This document shows, one piece after another, positions 45,476 through 53,860 of a stretch of 64,000 nucleotides of DNA. The DNA is from JAHEEL01 sp963785245 (GTDB lineage Bacteria > Actinomycetota > Acidimicrobiia > Spongiisociales > UBA5794), in the NCBI GenBank assembly GCA_963785245.1, contig CAWAUO010000001.1:301021-365020 (forward strand), written 5' to 3'. How positions within the stretch are numbered: position 1 is the first letter of the stretch; each line of letters begins with the position of its first letter. Made by a program: the position numbers and the translations under genes. The notes under the pieces were generated by a model. That model was not told where the DNA came from. It saw nothing but the letters and a program-made list of their open reading frames with translations, and searched no databases.

Positions 45476-46094
45476 GGGCAGACTCCTCGTTGTCTCGGGG
45501 CCGTCAGGCGTCGGGAAGTCCAGCGTGATCGACGGCGTTCTCGCACGGTCCGATGCCGGTTTCTCCGTCTCGGCAACCACCCGGTCGCCGCGGCCGGGAG
45601 AGGCCGACGGTGTCGACTACTGGTTCGTCGACCACGAGGAGTTCAGCAACCTGGTCGAAGGAGGGGGCATGCTGGAGTGGGCCGAGTACGGCGGCTACCG
45701 CTACGGCACACCGAAAGCTCCTGTGGTCGAAGTCCTTGAGTCGGGCTCTCATGTCATCCTCGACATCGAAAACGACGGCGCCCATCAGGTACAGGCCGCG
45801 TACCCGGCTGCGGTGTTGGTGTTCTTGATGCCACCATCTCGAGACGAACTCGAACGGCGCCTCCGGTCGAGGGGAGACACCTCCGAGAGCGACATCAACC
45901 GGAGATTGGCCGTTGCCGACGAGCAGATGCTCGACGCTCGCGGCTCTTACGACCACCTGGTCGTGAACGACAACCTTGAGGGCGCGATCTCTCAGGTTGT
46001 CTCTATACTCGAAGCACCGGCCACTCCGGACAGGGGTTCAGACGCGTTCCCGCGCGCTGGAGACGCCGCAACGACGAGGAGCACCACCGAATGA
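45447..46094 (+). CDS. gmk: Guanylate kinase
   Basis: Encodes about 215 residues: P-loop VSGPSGVGKSSVIDG, the GMP site TTRSPRPGEADGVDY and WAEYGGYRYGTPK. It phosphorylates GMP to GDP. GTG at 45447 gives a 29-nt overlap with mihF. A TTG at 45468 (LPEGRLLVVS) would leave only 8 nt of overlap and equally fits the family N-terminus. The C-terminal ~20 residues are an unconserved tail. Confidence 0.94.
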   Translation: MRTSSIPLPEGRLLVVSGPSGVGKSSVIDGVLARSDAGFSVSATTRSPRPGEADGVDYWFVDHEEFSNLVEGGGMLEWAEYGGYRYGTPKAPVVEVLESGSHVILDIENDGAHQVQAAYPAAVLVFLMPPSRDELERRLRSRGDTSESDINRRLAVADEQMLDARGSYDHLVVNDNLEGAISQVVSILEAPATPDRGSDAFPRAGDAATTRSTTE

Positions 46095-46324
46095 TGACCG
46101 AACCGCCGATCGGCGCCGTTATCGCGAAGACCCAATCCCGTTTTGGGCTCGTCGTTCTCTCGGCCCGCCGTGCACGGCAGATCAATGCCTACTTCAACCA
46201 ACTGGGCGAAGGCCTTGGAGGATACGTCCCGCCGCAGGTGCACAGCCTCTCCCGCAAGCCGCTGTCGATCGCCCTCGAAGAGATATACGAGGACAAGGTC
46301 GTCATCGCTCCGATCGAGGAGTAG
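46091..46324 (+). CDS. rpoZ: RNA polymerase omega subunit
   Basis: Encodes 77 residues. The family core is visible as FGLVVLSARRARQINAYFN, then KPLSIALEEIYEDKV. ATGs at 46091 and 46094 are both possible; the first overlaps the gmk stop as ATGA. Omega assists assembly of beta-prime. The order mihF-gmk-rpoZ-coaBC is standard for actinobacteria. Confidence 0.93.
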   Translation: MMTEPPIGAVIAKTQSRFGLVVLSARRARQINAYFNQLGEGLGGYVPPQVHSLSRKPLSIALEEIYEDKVVIAPIEE

Positions 46325-46327
46325 GCG

Positions 46328-47524
46328 ATGCTCGCCGGGCGGCGCGTGGTCCTCGGCGTCACGGGTGGCGTCGCCGCATACAAGGCCGCATACCTCGCCC
46401 GCCGCTTGATCGATCGCGGCGCCGTCGTGCGCCCCGTCATGACTCAGGCGGCCACGGAGTTTCTCGGCCCCCACACCCTGGCCGCCATCACTGGTGAACG
46501 CCCGGTCGTCGATCTCTTCGGCGCCGACGATGTGAGCCCGCACACCAGCCTCGGCCGATGGGCGGATGCTGTCGTCATCGCTCCCGCTACCGCGGCGTCC
46601 ATCGCCCGGATTGCGAATGGTCTCTCCGACGATTCGGTCTCCGCGACCGTCCTCGCCACCTCGGCTCCAGTCGTAGTCGCTCCCGCAATGCACACCGAGA
46701 TGTGGGAGCATCCTGCGACGGTGGCCAACATCGAACGCCTCGAGGCCTTCGGCTATCACATCGTTGGTCCGGTCGCCGGCGCCCTCGCCGGTGGTGACAC
46801 CGGGATTGGCCGGTTGGCGGATCCCGATCGCATCGCCGACGCCGTTGCCGGCGTGCTCCCCGGAGGACCGTTGACCGGCGCTCACGTGGTGGTCACCGCC
46901 GGCGGCACCCGCGAACCGATCGACGCTGTCCGGTACCTCGGCAATCGCTCATCCGGCAAGATGGGAAACGCACTCGCCGCTGCCGCCACGCGGCGCGGTG
47001 CCACGGTGACGCTCGTGACGGCAGGCTTGGGCTTCGAACATCCCAGGGTGACCGTCGTTCCTGTCGAGACCGCGGACGAGATGGCGGAAGCCACATGGGC
47101 CGCCGCGCAGGGGGCCGATGTGGCGGTGATGGCCGCCGCCGTCGCCGACTTTCGACCGACTGAATCGCTCGACGGCAAACTCCGCCGCGCGGAGGGCCCT
47201 CCGACGATCGACCTCGAGTCGACGCCGGACATCCTCGGGGGAGTGGCTGGGATGCTCCATCGGCCGTTCCTCGTGGGATTCGCCGCAGAAGTCGGCGGAC
47301 TCGATGAAGCGGTCGCCAAGGCTCGCCGCAAGGGTGTCGACCTGCTTGTGGCCAACGACATCGCCGCTCCGGGTTCGGGGTTCGGCACCGACACCAACCA
47401 GGTGACGATCGTGCTTCCCGACGGAGGAACGGAACCGTGGAGCCTTATGAGCAAGAGTGAGGTCGCCGAGCGTCTCTGGGACAGGATTGCCGAACTCCGC
47501 AAGCGCGAAGGGCCGGCAACCTGA
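46328..47524 (+). CDS. coaBC: Bifunctional phosphopantothenoylcysteine decarboxylase / phosphopantothenate-cysteine ligase
   Basis: Encodes 398 residues. The N-terminal CoaC flavoprotein half has VTGGVAAYKAAYLARRL, the catalytic histidine in SPHTSLGRWAD, and PAMHTEMWEHPA. The C-terminal CoaB half has TAGGTREPIDAVRYLGNRSS and AAAVADFRP. Two successive steps of coenzyme A synthesis. metK, which I recall following this gene in Mycobacterium, is absent; priA comes next. Confidence 0.95.
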   Translation: MLAGRRVVLGVTGGVAAYKAAYLARRLIDRGAVVRPVMTQAATEFLGPHTLAAITGERPVVDLFGADDVSPHTSLGRWADAVVIAPATAASIARIANGLSDDSVSATVLATSAPVVVAPAMHTEMWEHPATVANIERLEAFGYHIVGPVAGALAGGDTGIGRLADPDRIADAVAGVLPGGPLTGAHVVVTAGGTREPIDAVRYLGNRSSGKMGNALAAAATRRGATVTLVTAGLGFEHPRVTVVPVETADEMAEATWAAAQGADVAVMAAAVADFRPTESLDGKLRRAEGPPTIDLESTPDILGGVAGMLHRPFLVGFAAEVGGLDEAVAKARRKGVDLLVANDIAAPGSGFGTDTNQVTIVLPDGGTEPWSLMSKSEVAERLWDRIAELRKREGPAT

Positions 47525-47550
47525 CCGCGATCGCACAGGTCGTCCCTGAT

Positions 47551-49278
47551 GTGCCATCGTTCGCCGTCGACGACGGCTTCACGTACGAGGTGCCCGACAA
47601 TCTGAGCGGACTCGCGATCGGCGACATGGTCCGGGTGCCGCTCGGCGGACGGAAGGTCCGGGGATACGTCACCGCCGTCGGGGAAGACTCGGCGGATCGG
47701 CCCCTCCGACCGATTGCGTCGCGTTCGGGGAGTCGCGGCGTATTCAATGACGCCATGCTGCAGTCGCTGCGCTGGGTAGCCACGCACTACGTGGCCCCGC
47801 TCTCGACCGTTCTCAGTCGATGCGCACCCCCCAACCTTCCCAAGAAGAAGGCGCGTCCGATCGAGGATTTCGGAGATCGCATCGAAGGACCGCTCGCGCA
47901 GTGGGGGGAGCGGCAGGCTATCGGTGGTCGCACGCGGCCCGCGTACCTCCTGACCGGGGAACCGTTCGAGGGAATCGTATCGGCGATGGGGCCGGCGCTC
48001 CGCAGCGGGAAGAACGTCATCGTGACCGCTCCCACGGTGGTCGAAGCCCGTGCGGTCGCGGAGCGACTGAGGGTGGTATTCGGCGACCGGGTGCTGACGG
48101 CGACCAGTGATGACCCGCCGATCGATCGTACGGCGTCGTGGATCCAGATCGCCACGCCAACAGCCAGCGTCGTGGTCGGGACGCGCGAGGTTGCATTCTG
48201 GGGCTCCGGTGCGATTGGTCTGGCCGTCGTCATCGAAGAGGGACGGCGGGGCTACAAATCGCCTCAGACGCCCACCTATCACGTGCGAGAGGTGCTCCGC
48301 CGCCGCTCCGTCATCGAGCGATTCGCGTTGCTCCTCACCGGCGCCGTGCCAACAACGGAGGCGATGTCCGCCGGCATCGAGATCATTCGCCAAGATCGAC
48401 GCATTTGGCCGCTCGTGGAAATCGTCGACCGGACGGCCGAGACTGCGTTCCCGGGAACGATCGGTGAACGGCTGCGCCAGGCGATCTCGTCGGTCGGCGA
48501 CACGGGGACCGCGTTCGTTCTCGTTCCCCGCAGAGGAGGGACCTACCGCTGTTCGCGCTGCCGCGAGCTTCGTACGTGCCCCGCTTGCGGAGCGATACTC
48601 GAACGCAACGGAGCGTGTGCGCGTTGCGGGAGGGTCGAGCAGGCCTGCCCATCGTGCGGTGGGACGAGGTTCGAAGCTCTTGGCGCGGGGGTCCCGCGCA
48701 CCGTGGATGATCTGGCGCGGACGTTTGGAGACCAGGTAGGGCCGGCCGGATCCGGGCGGAGGATTGCGGTGGGGACGGAACGCGATCTCGTCGGTCTGGT
48801 CCCGGTGGATCTCGTCGCGGTCATCGACCCCGATCTCTGGATCCTCGCCCCCAACTACCGGGCAGACGAGGACGCTCTGCGGCTACTCGTTCGCGGTGCG
48901 TTGGCGGCACGTCCCGGGCGGGGCAGGCGCGCCATCGTCCAGACCTCGCTCCCCGAGCACCCTGTGTTCGATGCGCTCCGAAGCGGAGATCCCATTCCGT
49001 TCATGGAGAGCGTGCTCCGATCGCGTGAAGAGACCGGCTTCCCGCCCGTCGGCGAGTTGATTGCTCTCGAGACCGATGCGGACAACGCTGCAACGCTCCT
49101 CGAGGATGCTGCGGGAGATGCCGTTCTCCTGGGCCCGGCCCGCGAGGGCGATCGTGACCGCTGGCTGATCCAAGGTCCGGACCTCGGTCGCGTCCGGATT
49201 CGACTCCGTGGGGCGGTGCGACAACTGAGAGACGGCGGGTCGCGTGTGCGCGTCGACGCCGATCCGGTCGATCTCTAG
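47551..49278 (+). CDS. priA: Primosomal protein PriA, helicase motifs degenerate
   Basis: Encodes 575 residues from GTG at 47551. The N-terminal DNA-binding domain (FAVDDGFTYEVPDNLSGLAI) and the zinc-binding insertion with CSRCRELRTCPACG and CARCGRVEQACPSCG are intact. The Walker A position holds GEPFEGI in place of GSGKT, and the DEEH box is IEEGRRGYKS, so ATP-driven unwinding is not expected. Actinobacterial PriA proteins are known to be degenerate in this way. Similarity seems to begin upstream: in frame, IAQVVPDVPSF runs back to a CTG at 47521 that would overlap the coaBC stop by 4 nt as CTGA. Confidence 0.88.
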   Translation: MPSFAVDDGFTYEVPDNLSGLAIGDMVRVPLGGRKVRGYVTAVGEDSADRPLRPIASRSGSRGVFNDAMLQSLRWVATHYVAPLSTVLSRCAPPNLPKKKARPIEDFGDRIEGPLAQWGERQAIGGRTRPAYLLTGEPFEGIVSAMGPALRSGKNVIVTAPTVVEARAVAERLRVVFGDRVLTATSDDPPIDRTASWIQIATPTASVVVGTREVAFWGSGAIGLAVVIEEGRRGYKSPQTPTYHVREVLRRRSVIERFALLLTGAVPTTEAMSAGIEIIRQDRRIWPLVEIVDRTAETAFPGTIGERLRQAISSVGDTGTAFVLVPRRGGTYRCSRCRELRTCPACGAILERNGACARCGRVEQACPSCGGTRFEALGAGVPRTVDDLARTFGDQVGPAGSGRRIAVGTERDLVGLVPVDLVAVIDPDLWILAPNYRADEDALRLLVRGALAARPGRGRRAIVQTSLPEHPVFDALRSGDPIPFMESVLRSREETGFPPVGELIALETDADNAATLLEDAAGDAVLLGPAREGDRDRWLIQGPDLGRVRIRLRGAVRQLRDGGSRVRVDADPVDL

Positions 49279-49314
49279 ATCTGTGGCGATGTGGCCACTG
49301 TGACACGGATTCGG

Positions 49315-49320
49315 TAGCCT
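49315..49320 (+). promoter_or_regulatory. -10 box of a leaderless def transcript
   Basis: TAGCCT lies 9 nt before the def ATG at 49330, with no Shine-Dalgarno between. It is one of the clearest members of the TANNNT-start codon series in this window. Confidence 0.5.
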
Positions 49321-49329
49321 GGCGATCCC

Positions 49330-49830
49330 ATGGCGATCTACCCCATCCGAGTCTTCCCGGATCCTGTTCTTCGCACGGCAACCACGCCGGTAACGGAGTT
49401 CGGACCGGACCTTGCGCGTCTCGCTGACGACATGCTCGAGACGATGTATGCGGCGCCCGGCGTCGGATTGGCCGGTCCGCAGATCGGCATTTCGAAGCAG
49501 ATCTTCGTCGCGGACGTCGGTGAAGGTCCGTTCGTGATGGTGAATCCTGAGATCGTTGAGACCTCCGGCAAGTGGAAGTTCGAAGAGGGCTGCCTGTCGG
49601 TGCCCGGTTACTGGTGGGAATTCTCCCGTCCGGCATTCGCCCGTGCCCGCGGACTCGACGTCGACGGCAACCCCGTTGAGTATGCCGGGGATGAGCTCAT
49701 GGGGCGATTGCTGCAGCACGAGACGGATCACCTGATCGGCACCCTGCTGCTCGAACGTCTCCCGAGACGTCTCCGCAAAGACGCACTCCGAGACCTCCGG
49801 CGCGCGGTACTACCGAGCAGCCTCGAATGA
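49330..49830 (+). CDS. def: Peptide deformylase
   Basis: Encodes 166 residues. The three motifs are GVGLAGPQIG, EGCLSVPG (metal Cys) and QHETDHLIG (HExxH with catalytic Glu). In motif 1 a Gly replaces the usual second Ala of GLAAPQ, a mild change. It removes formyl groups from nascent proteins and is coupled to fmt, which adds them to the initiator tRNA. Confidence 0.95.
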   Translation: MAIYPIRVFPDPVLRTATTPVTEFGPDLARLADDMLETMYAAPGVGLAGPQIGISKQIFVADVGEGPFVMVNPEIVETSGKWKFEEGCLSVPGYWWEFSRPAFARARGLDVDGNPVEYAGDELMGRLLQHETDHLIGTLLLERLPRRLRKDALRDLRRAVLPSSLE

Positions 49831-50747
49831 GGGCCGTCTTCCTCGGAACACCTGCCGCAGCCATACCTGGTCTCGCGGCCCTCATCGATGTCGCCGACAT
49901 CGCGACGGTCGTGACACGACCGGACAGCGCAAAGGGGAGATCGAGGAGGCCGACACCGAGTCCGGTGAAGCTCGCAGCGGCCGAATGGGGCCTCCCCGTT
50001 GCAGAGCCGAGGACGCGAGCCGATATCGAGAGGGTGCTCCGTGATGCCGAAGCCGACATCGGCGTTGTTGTGGCCTACGGCCGGATCCTCTCACCGGCGG
50101 CCCTGGAGACGACGACGGCCGGGTTCGTCAACGTGCACTTCTCGCTCCTCCCCAGATGGCGCGGAGCGGCGCCCGTGGAACGGGCGATTCTCGCCGGAGA
50201 CGAGACGACCGGCGTCAGCCTCATGCAACTCGACGAGGGGCTCGACACCGGTCCGGTGATTGCCGCTCTCGAAACGCCGATCGCGGATGATGAGACCGGT
50301 GGAACCTTGAGCGGAAGGCTTGCCTACCTCGGAGCGATGATCATTGACGACGTCTTGGAGGATCTGCTTGCCGGCCGATTGGAGGCCGCTCCCCAGCTGA
50401 GAACCGGCGTCACGGGTGCGGGCCCTCTAGGTACGTCGGAGGCCCGCATCGACGCCACATGGGCGGTCGGATACGCCGAGCGGGCGGTGCGGGCCTTCAA
50501 CCCGAGGCCGGGTGCCTGGTTTGAGATGGACTCCACGCGTTTCCGGGTCCACCGGGCGTCGCCGTCACCCGAGGCCGTCACCCCGGGCGTGATCGCAGCG
50601 TTCAACGGACAGGCGATCATGGGACTCCAGGGCGGCAGCCTCTCGATCGACGTGATCCAGCCGTCAGGGAAGGGGCCGATGCCCGGTCCCGCATGGCTCA
50701 ACGGGCGGCGCGGAACCGGCGGTCGTATCGATCCGGCTCCTGAATGA
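49827..50747 (+). CDS. fmt: Methionyl-tRNA formyltransferase
   Basis: Encodes 306 residues. N-terminal formyltransferase fold with MRAVFLGTP, VVVAYGRIL, the formyl-transfer signature NVHFSLLPRWRGAAPV and catalytic Asp in GLDTGPV; the C-terminal OB domain binds tRNA. Starts ATGA-coupled to def and ends overlapping rsmB by 4 nt. Confidence 0.95.
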   Translation: MRAVFLGTPAAAIPGLAALIDVADIATVVTRPDSAKGRSRRPTPSPVKLAAAEWGLPVAEPRTRADIERVLRDAEADIGVVVAYGRILSPAALETTTAGFVNVHFSLLPRWRGAAPVERAILAGDETTGVSLMQLDEGLDTGPVIAALETPIADDETGGTLSGRLAYLGAMIIDDVLEDLLAGRLEAAPQLRTGVTGAGPLGTSEARIDATWAVGYAERAVRAFNPRPGAWFEMDSTRFRVHRASPSPEAVTPGVIAAFNGQAIMGLQGGSLSIDVIQPSGKGPMPGPAWLNGRRGTGGRIDPAPE

Positions 50748-51967
50748 AGCGCGGCGTCGAGTCCCGCGTCATCGCGGCAACCATTCTCGAGAGAGTTCTG
50801 GCCGAGGGGGCCTACTCGAACGTTCTCGTGAGGACGACGACCGAGGATATGGAACGGCGCGACGCCGTCTTCGTGCAGCTTCTTGTGTACACCGCCATCC
50901 GCAATCTGACCCGCATCGATCGTACAATCGACGCTCGCGTGTCGCGGCCGATTGACGATGTGGTGCGTTCGGTCCTCCGGATCGGCGTGGCAGAGATTCT
51001 GTTCACGGAAGGTGAACCCCACGCCGCTGTGGACTCTGCTGTCGAGGCGACGAGAGTGCTCGACGTGCCGCGAGCATCGGGGTTCGTGAACGGTGTGCTC
51101 CGCACTGTTGCACGGTCGGGCGAGCCCCCACTCCCGGAGGGCCCGGAGGGAGAGGCCTTGCTCCACGGTGTTCCCCCGTGGCTGCACCACGATCTCGCTG
51201 CTGCCTATGGTCCCGACGAGGCACGGGCCTTCTTCAAGGCCTCCAATCTGGCGACACGCGTCGGGGTCCGACGCAGATCCGGCGAGGCACCAGGGGATCC
51301 GGTGCCGGGAATCGCCGATGCCTACATGATCGACGGGATCGCGGGGAACCGCGATGCCATTGCGTCCGGACGCATCGTCGTAGCTGATCCGTCGTCGATC
51401 GCGGCTGCGCTCGCTCTCGAGCCTCAGCCGGGTGATCGGATCGTGGATCTCGCTGCCGCCCCCGGCGGAAAGACGATTCACCTCTGGGACATGGTCGGAG
51501 GCGAGGGCATCATTGTTGCGATGGACCGTCACGCCAGAAGGGCAATGACAGCCCGACGGCGGACCGACCGCTTGACAACGGGGATCCGCTGGGTCATCGG
51601 GGATGCAGCCCAGCCGCCGTTCCCCGAGACCTCCTTCGATCGCGTGCTCCTCGACGCCCCATGCACCGGGTTCGGAACGCTCCGACGCCGCCCCGAGATC
51701 CGCCATCGGGTCGATCGCGAGGGCGTCGACGCGGCCGCATCCCTGCAGCGGCGGATGCTCGACGCCGCCCTGAAGCTGGTGCGACCGGGCGGGCGCCTTG
51801 TCTACTCGGTCTGCACGGTCACAGCCCAGGAGACGGTCGGCGTCGTCGCCGGCACCGGATCCCGCCCACCTTCCGACCTGCCCGGTTTGAGAATGGAAGG
51901 CGGCATCCTCCTTGCCCCTCACCTCACTGAGTCCGATGGCATGTTCATTGCCGTGATTGATCGGTGA
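50744..51967 (+). CDS. rsmB: 16S rRNA (cytosine-967-C5) methyltransferase RsmB
   Basis: Encodes 407 residues. An N-terminal NusB-like RNA-binding domain (to ~130) is joined to a SAM-dependent methyltransferase with DLAAAPGGKTIHLWDMVGG (SAM loop), DAPCTGFGTLRRRPEIRH and the nucleophile cysteine in YSVCTV. The region between the two halves is shorter than usual. Ends 76 nt before rpe. Confidence 0.92.
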   Translation: MKRGVESRVIAATILERVLAEGAYSNVLVRTTTEDMERRDAVFVQLLVYTAIRNLTRIDRTIDARVSRPIDDVVRSVLRIGVAEILFTEGEPHAAVDSAVEATRVLDVPRASGFVNGVLRTVARSGEPPLPEGPEGEALLHGVPPWLHHDLAAAYGPDEARAFFKASNLATRVGVRRRSGEAPGDPVPGIADAYMIDGIAGNRDAIASGRIVVADPSSIAAALALEPQPGDRIVDLAAAPGGKTIHLWDMVGGEGIIVAMDRHARRAMTARRRTDRLTTGIRWVIGDAAQPPFPETSFDRVLLDAPCTGFGTLRRRPEIRHRVDREGVDAAASLQRRMLDAALKLVRPGGRLVYSVCTVTAQETVGVVAGTGSRPPSDLPGLRMEGGILLAPHLTESDGMFIAVIDR

Positions 51968-52043
51968 TCGTTCGGTGCTGGTGGCTCACATGCGATGGAT
52001 CGGGAGGTATCCCGAGGCCCAGAAGCGGATACACTCGTTTCCC

Positions 52044-52706
52044 GTGATCAAACAAGCGCGAATCGCACCCTCAATCCTCGCCGCCGACTTCGCCCATTTG
52101 GGCGACGACGTCGGTCGTGTGGCCGACCACATCGACTTTCTCCACGTGGATGTCATGGACGGCCACTTCGTGCCAAACATCTCGATTGGCATGCCGGTCA
52201 TCGAATCGCTGCGGGCGGTCACCGACCTGAAGTTCGACTGCCACCTCATGACGCTGAATCCCGACGCCTACCTCGAGGACCTGAAGGCAGCCGGCGGAGA
52301 CCTGGCGACCGTTCACATCGAGGTGTTTCCCGACCCGACCGCGGTCGCTGCGATGGCACGGGACGTAGGACTCGAATTCGGTCTTGCCGTCAACCCACCG
52401 ACGCCATTCGAAGCTATTGAGCCGTTTATCGAGATCGCCGACATGATCGTGGTGATGGCGGTGCATCCGGGCTTCGGAGGACAGGGATTCATCGATGCCG
52501 TGCTGCCGAAGATCGAGCGGGTCAGGAAGTTCATTGATTCTGCCGGGCTTCCGACCGATATAGAGGTGGACGGCGGGATCGACGCGAATACGATCGGATC
52601 AGCCCGCGAGGCTGGAGCCGACGTGTTCGTTGCGGGAACCTCGGTATTCCGGGCCCCGGACCCGGTCGCCGCCGTGCAGAGACTGAGAACGGCGATCGGC
52701 GAGTAG
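52044..52706 (+). CDS. rpe: Ribulose-phosphate 3-epimerase
   Basis: Encodes 220 residues from GTG at 52044 (VIKQARIAPSILAADF), the usual length. A longer frame from 51957 is rejected because TACACT (52030-52035) lies 8 nt before this GTG and the family N-terminus matches here. TIM barrel with HVDVMDGHFVPN, FDCHLM, VMAVHPGFGGQGF and EVDGGID (metal ligands and catalytic Asp). Interconverts Ru5P and Xu5P in the pentose phosphate pathway. Confidence 0.95.
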   Translation: MIKQARIAPSILAADFAHLGDDVGRVADHIDFLHVDVMDGHFVPNISIGMPVIESLRAVTDLKFDCHLMTLNPDAYLEDLKAAGGDLATVHIEVFPDPTAVAAMARDVGLEFGLAVNPPTPFEAIEPFIEIADMIVVMAVHPGFGGQGFIDAVLPKIERVRKFIDSAGLPTDIEVDGGIDANTIGSAREAGADVFVAGTSVFRAPDPVAAVQRLRTAIGE

Positions 52707-52713
52707 AGGAAGC

Positions 52714-53640
52714 ATGGGAGATCGGATCCTTGTCGTCGACGACGACCCGGACATCCTCCAATACGTCAAGATGAACCTCGAACTCGAGGGGTTCGAGGCC
52801 GAGACGGCTTCGAACGGTATTGAGGCACTCCAAGTCGCCCGAGAACGGCCGCCCGCGCTCGTACTCATGGACGTGATGATGCCCGGCATGGACGGTCTCA
52901 CAGCGCTGCGCCACCTCCGCAACGATCCGACGACGTCGAGTGTGCCGGTCGTGATGCTGACCGCCCGGGCGCTTGCAAAGGACCGGGTCAAGGGCCTCGA
53001 TCTCGGCGCAGACGACTACATCACCAAGCCGTTCGCCGTTGAGGAACTCGTCGCCCGCGTCGGCACCGTCATCAGACGGGCCCAGCAGATGCGCGATGTC
53101 TCGCCGCTCACCGGTCTTCCAGGAAACTTCCGGATCGCCGCCGAACTCGAACAGCGCATCGAAACCCGGATCCCGATCGCGGTCGTCTACGGCGACCTGG
53201 ACAACTTCAAAGCGTTCAATGATCACTACGGCTTCATGCGAGGCGACTCGGTCATCAAGTACACCGCAACCACGTTGATGGAGGCGACCGCTGCCTGCGG
53301 CGACCCTGACGCCTTCGTTGGCCATGTCGGAGGCGACGACTTCATCGCGGTGATGAGCCCGGATCTGGTCGAGTTGTTCTGCACCAACGTCATACGGACG
53401 TTTGACGACGGGATTCTCGACTTCTATGACACCGCGGACGCTCTCCAGGGGTATATCGAGGTCACCGACCGCCGCGGGGAGCGCCATGCGTTCCCGATCG
53501 TGTCGTTCTCGATGGGTGTGGTCACAAACCAGTACCGGGCCATTGCATCGGAGTGGGAGGCATCGGCAATCGCCTCCGAGATGAAGGAGTTCGCCAAGCG
53601 CCAGCCCGGTTCGACGTACTCCATCGACCGTCGCCAGTAG
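52714..53640 (+). CDS. Response regulator with degenerate GGDEF domain
   Basis: Encodes 308 residues. The receiver domain (1-120) has the acidic pocket VVDDDPD, the phospho-acceptor aspartate in LVLMDVMMPGMDG and the lysine in YITKPF. A linker with SPLTGLPGN leads to a GGDEF-like domain with VVYGDLDNFKAFNDHYG. The signature reads GGDDF instead of GGDEF, replacing the glutamate that helps bind metal and activate the 3'-OH, so diguanylate cyclase activity is doubtful. GAGG precedes the ATG by few bases. No histidine kinase is adjacent. Confidence 0.88.
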   Translation: MGDRILVVDDDPDILQYVKMNLELEGFEAETASNGIEALQVARERPPALVLMDVMMPGMDGLTALRHLRNDPTTSSVPVVMLTARALAKDRVKGLDLGADDYITKPFAVEELVARVGTVIRRAQQMRDVSPLTGLPGNFRIAAELEQRIETRIPIAVVYGDLDNFKAFNDHYGFMRGDSVIKYTATTLMEATAACGDPDAFVGHVGGDDFIAVMSPDLVELFCTNVIRTFDDGILDFYDTADALQGYIEVTDRRGERHAFPIVSFSMGVVTNQYRAIASEWEASAIASEMKEFAKRQPGSTYSIDRRQ

Positions 53641-53736
53641 AGCCCGGCTACCCAGCCACTGGCTCACTCAGTTCCTCGGCTACCCGTTCCAACTCCAACG
53701 GCCGAACACCGTCGATCGAGCGCTACTCTTGTACGT

Positions 53737-53858
53737 GCCCCCTTCAGGGCAGGGTGCAATTCCCGACCGGCGGTGAAAGCCCGCGACCCCCATGCCATGG
53801 GGTGGATCCGGTGAAACTCCGGGGCCGACGGTGACAGTCCGGATGGGAGAAGGAGGGC
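53737..53858 (+). promoter_or_regulatory. FMN riboswitch (RFN element)
   Basis: The conserved core strings of the RFN element are present in order: TTCAGGGCAGGGTG, ATTCCCGACCGGCGGT, GTGGATCCGGTGAA, ACTCCGGGGCCGACGGT and ACAGTCCGGATGGGAGAA. The P1 stem pairs GCCCCCTTC (53737-53745) with GAAGGAGGGC (53849-53858, one bulged A). That 3' strand contains AGGAGG, the ribD Shine-Dalgarno, so FMN binding should block translation. TACTCT at 53724-53729 is a plausible -10 box. Confidence 0.93.
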
Positions 53859-53860
53859 GT

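Noticed and set aside
53792..53860. ribD start at ATG 53792
   Set aside because: It lies inside the riboswitch aptamer; the RibD family N-terminus starts after it.
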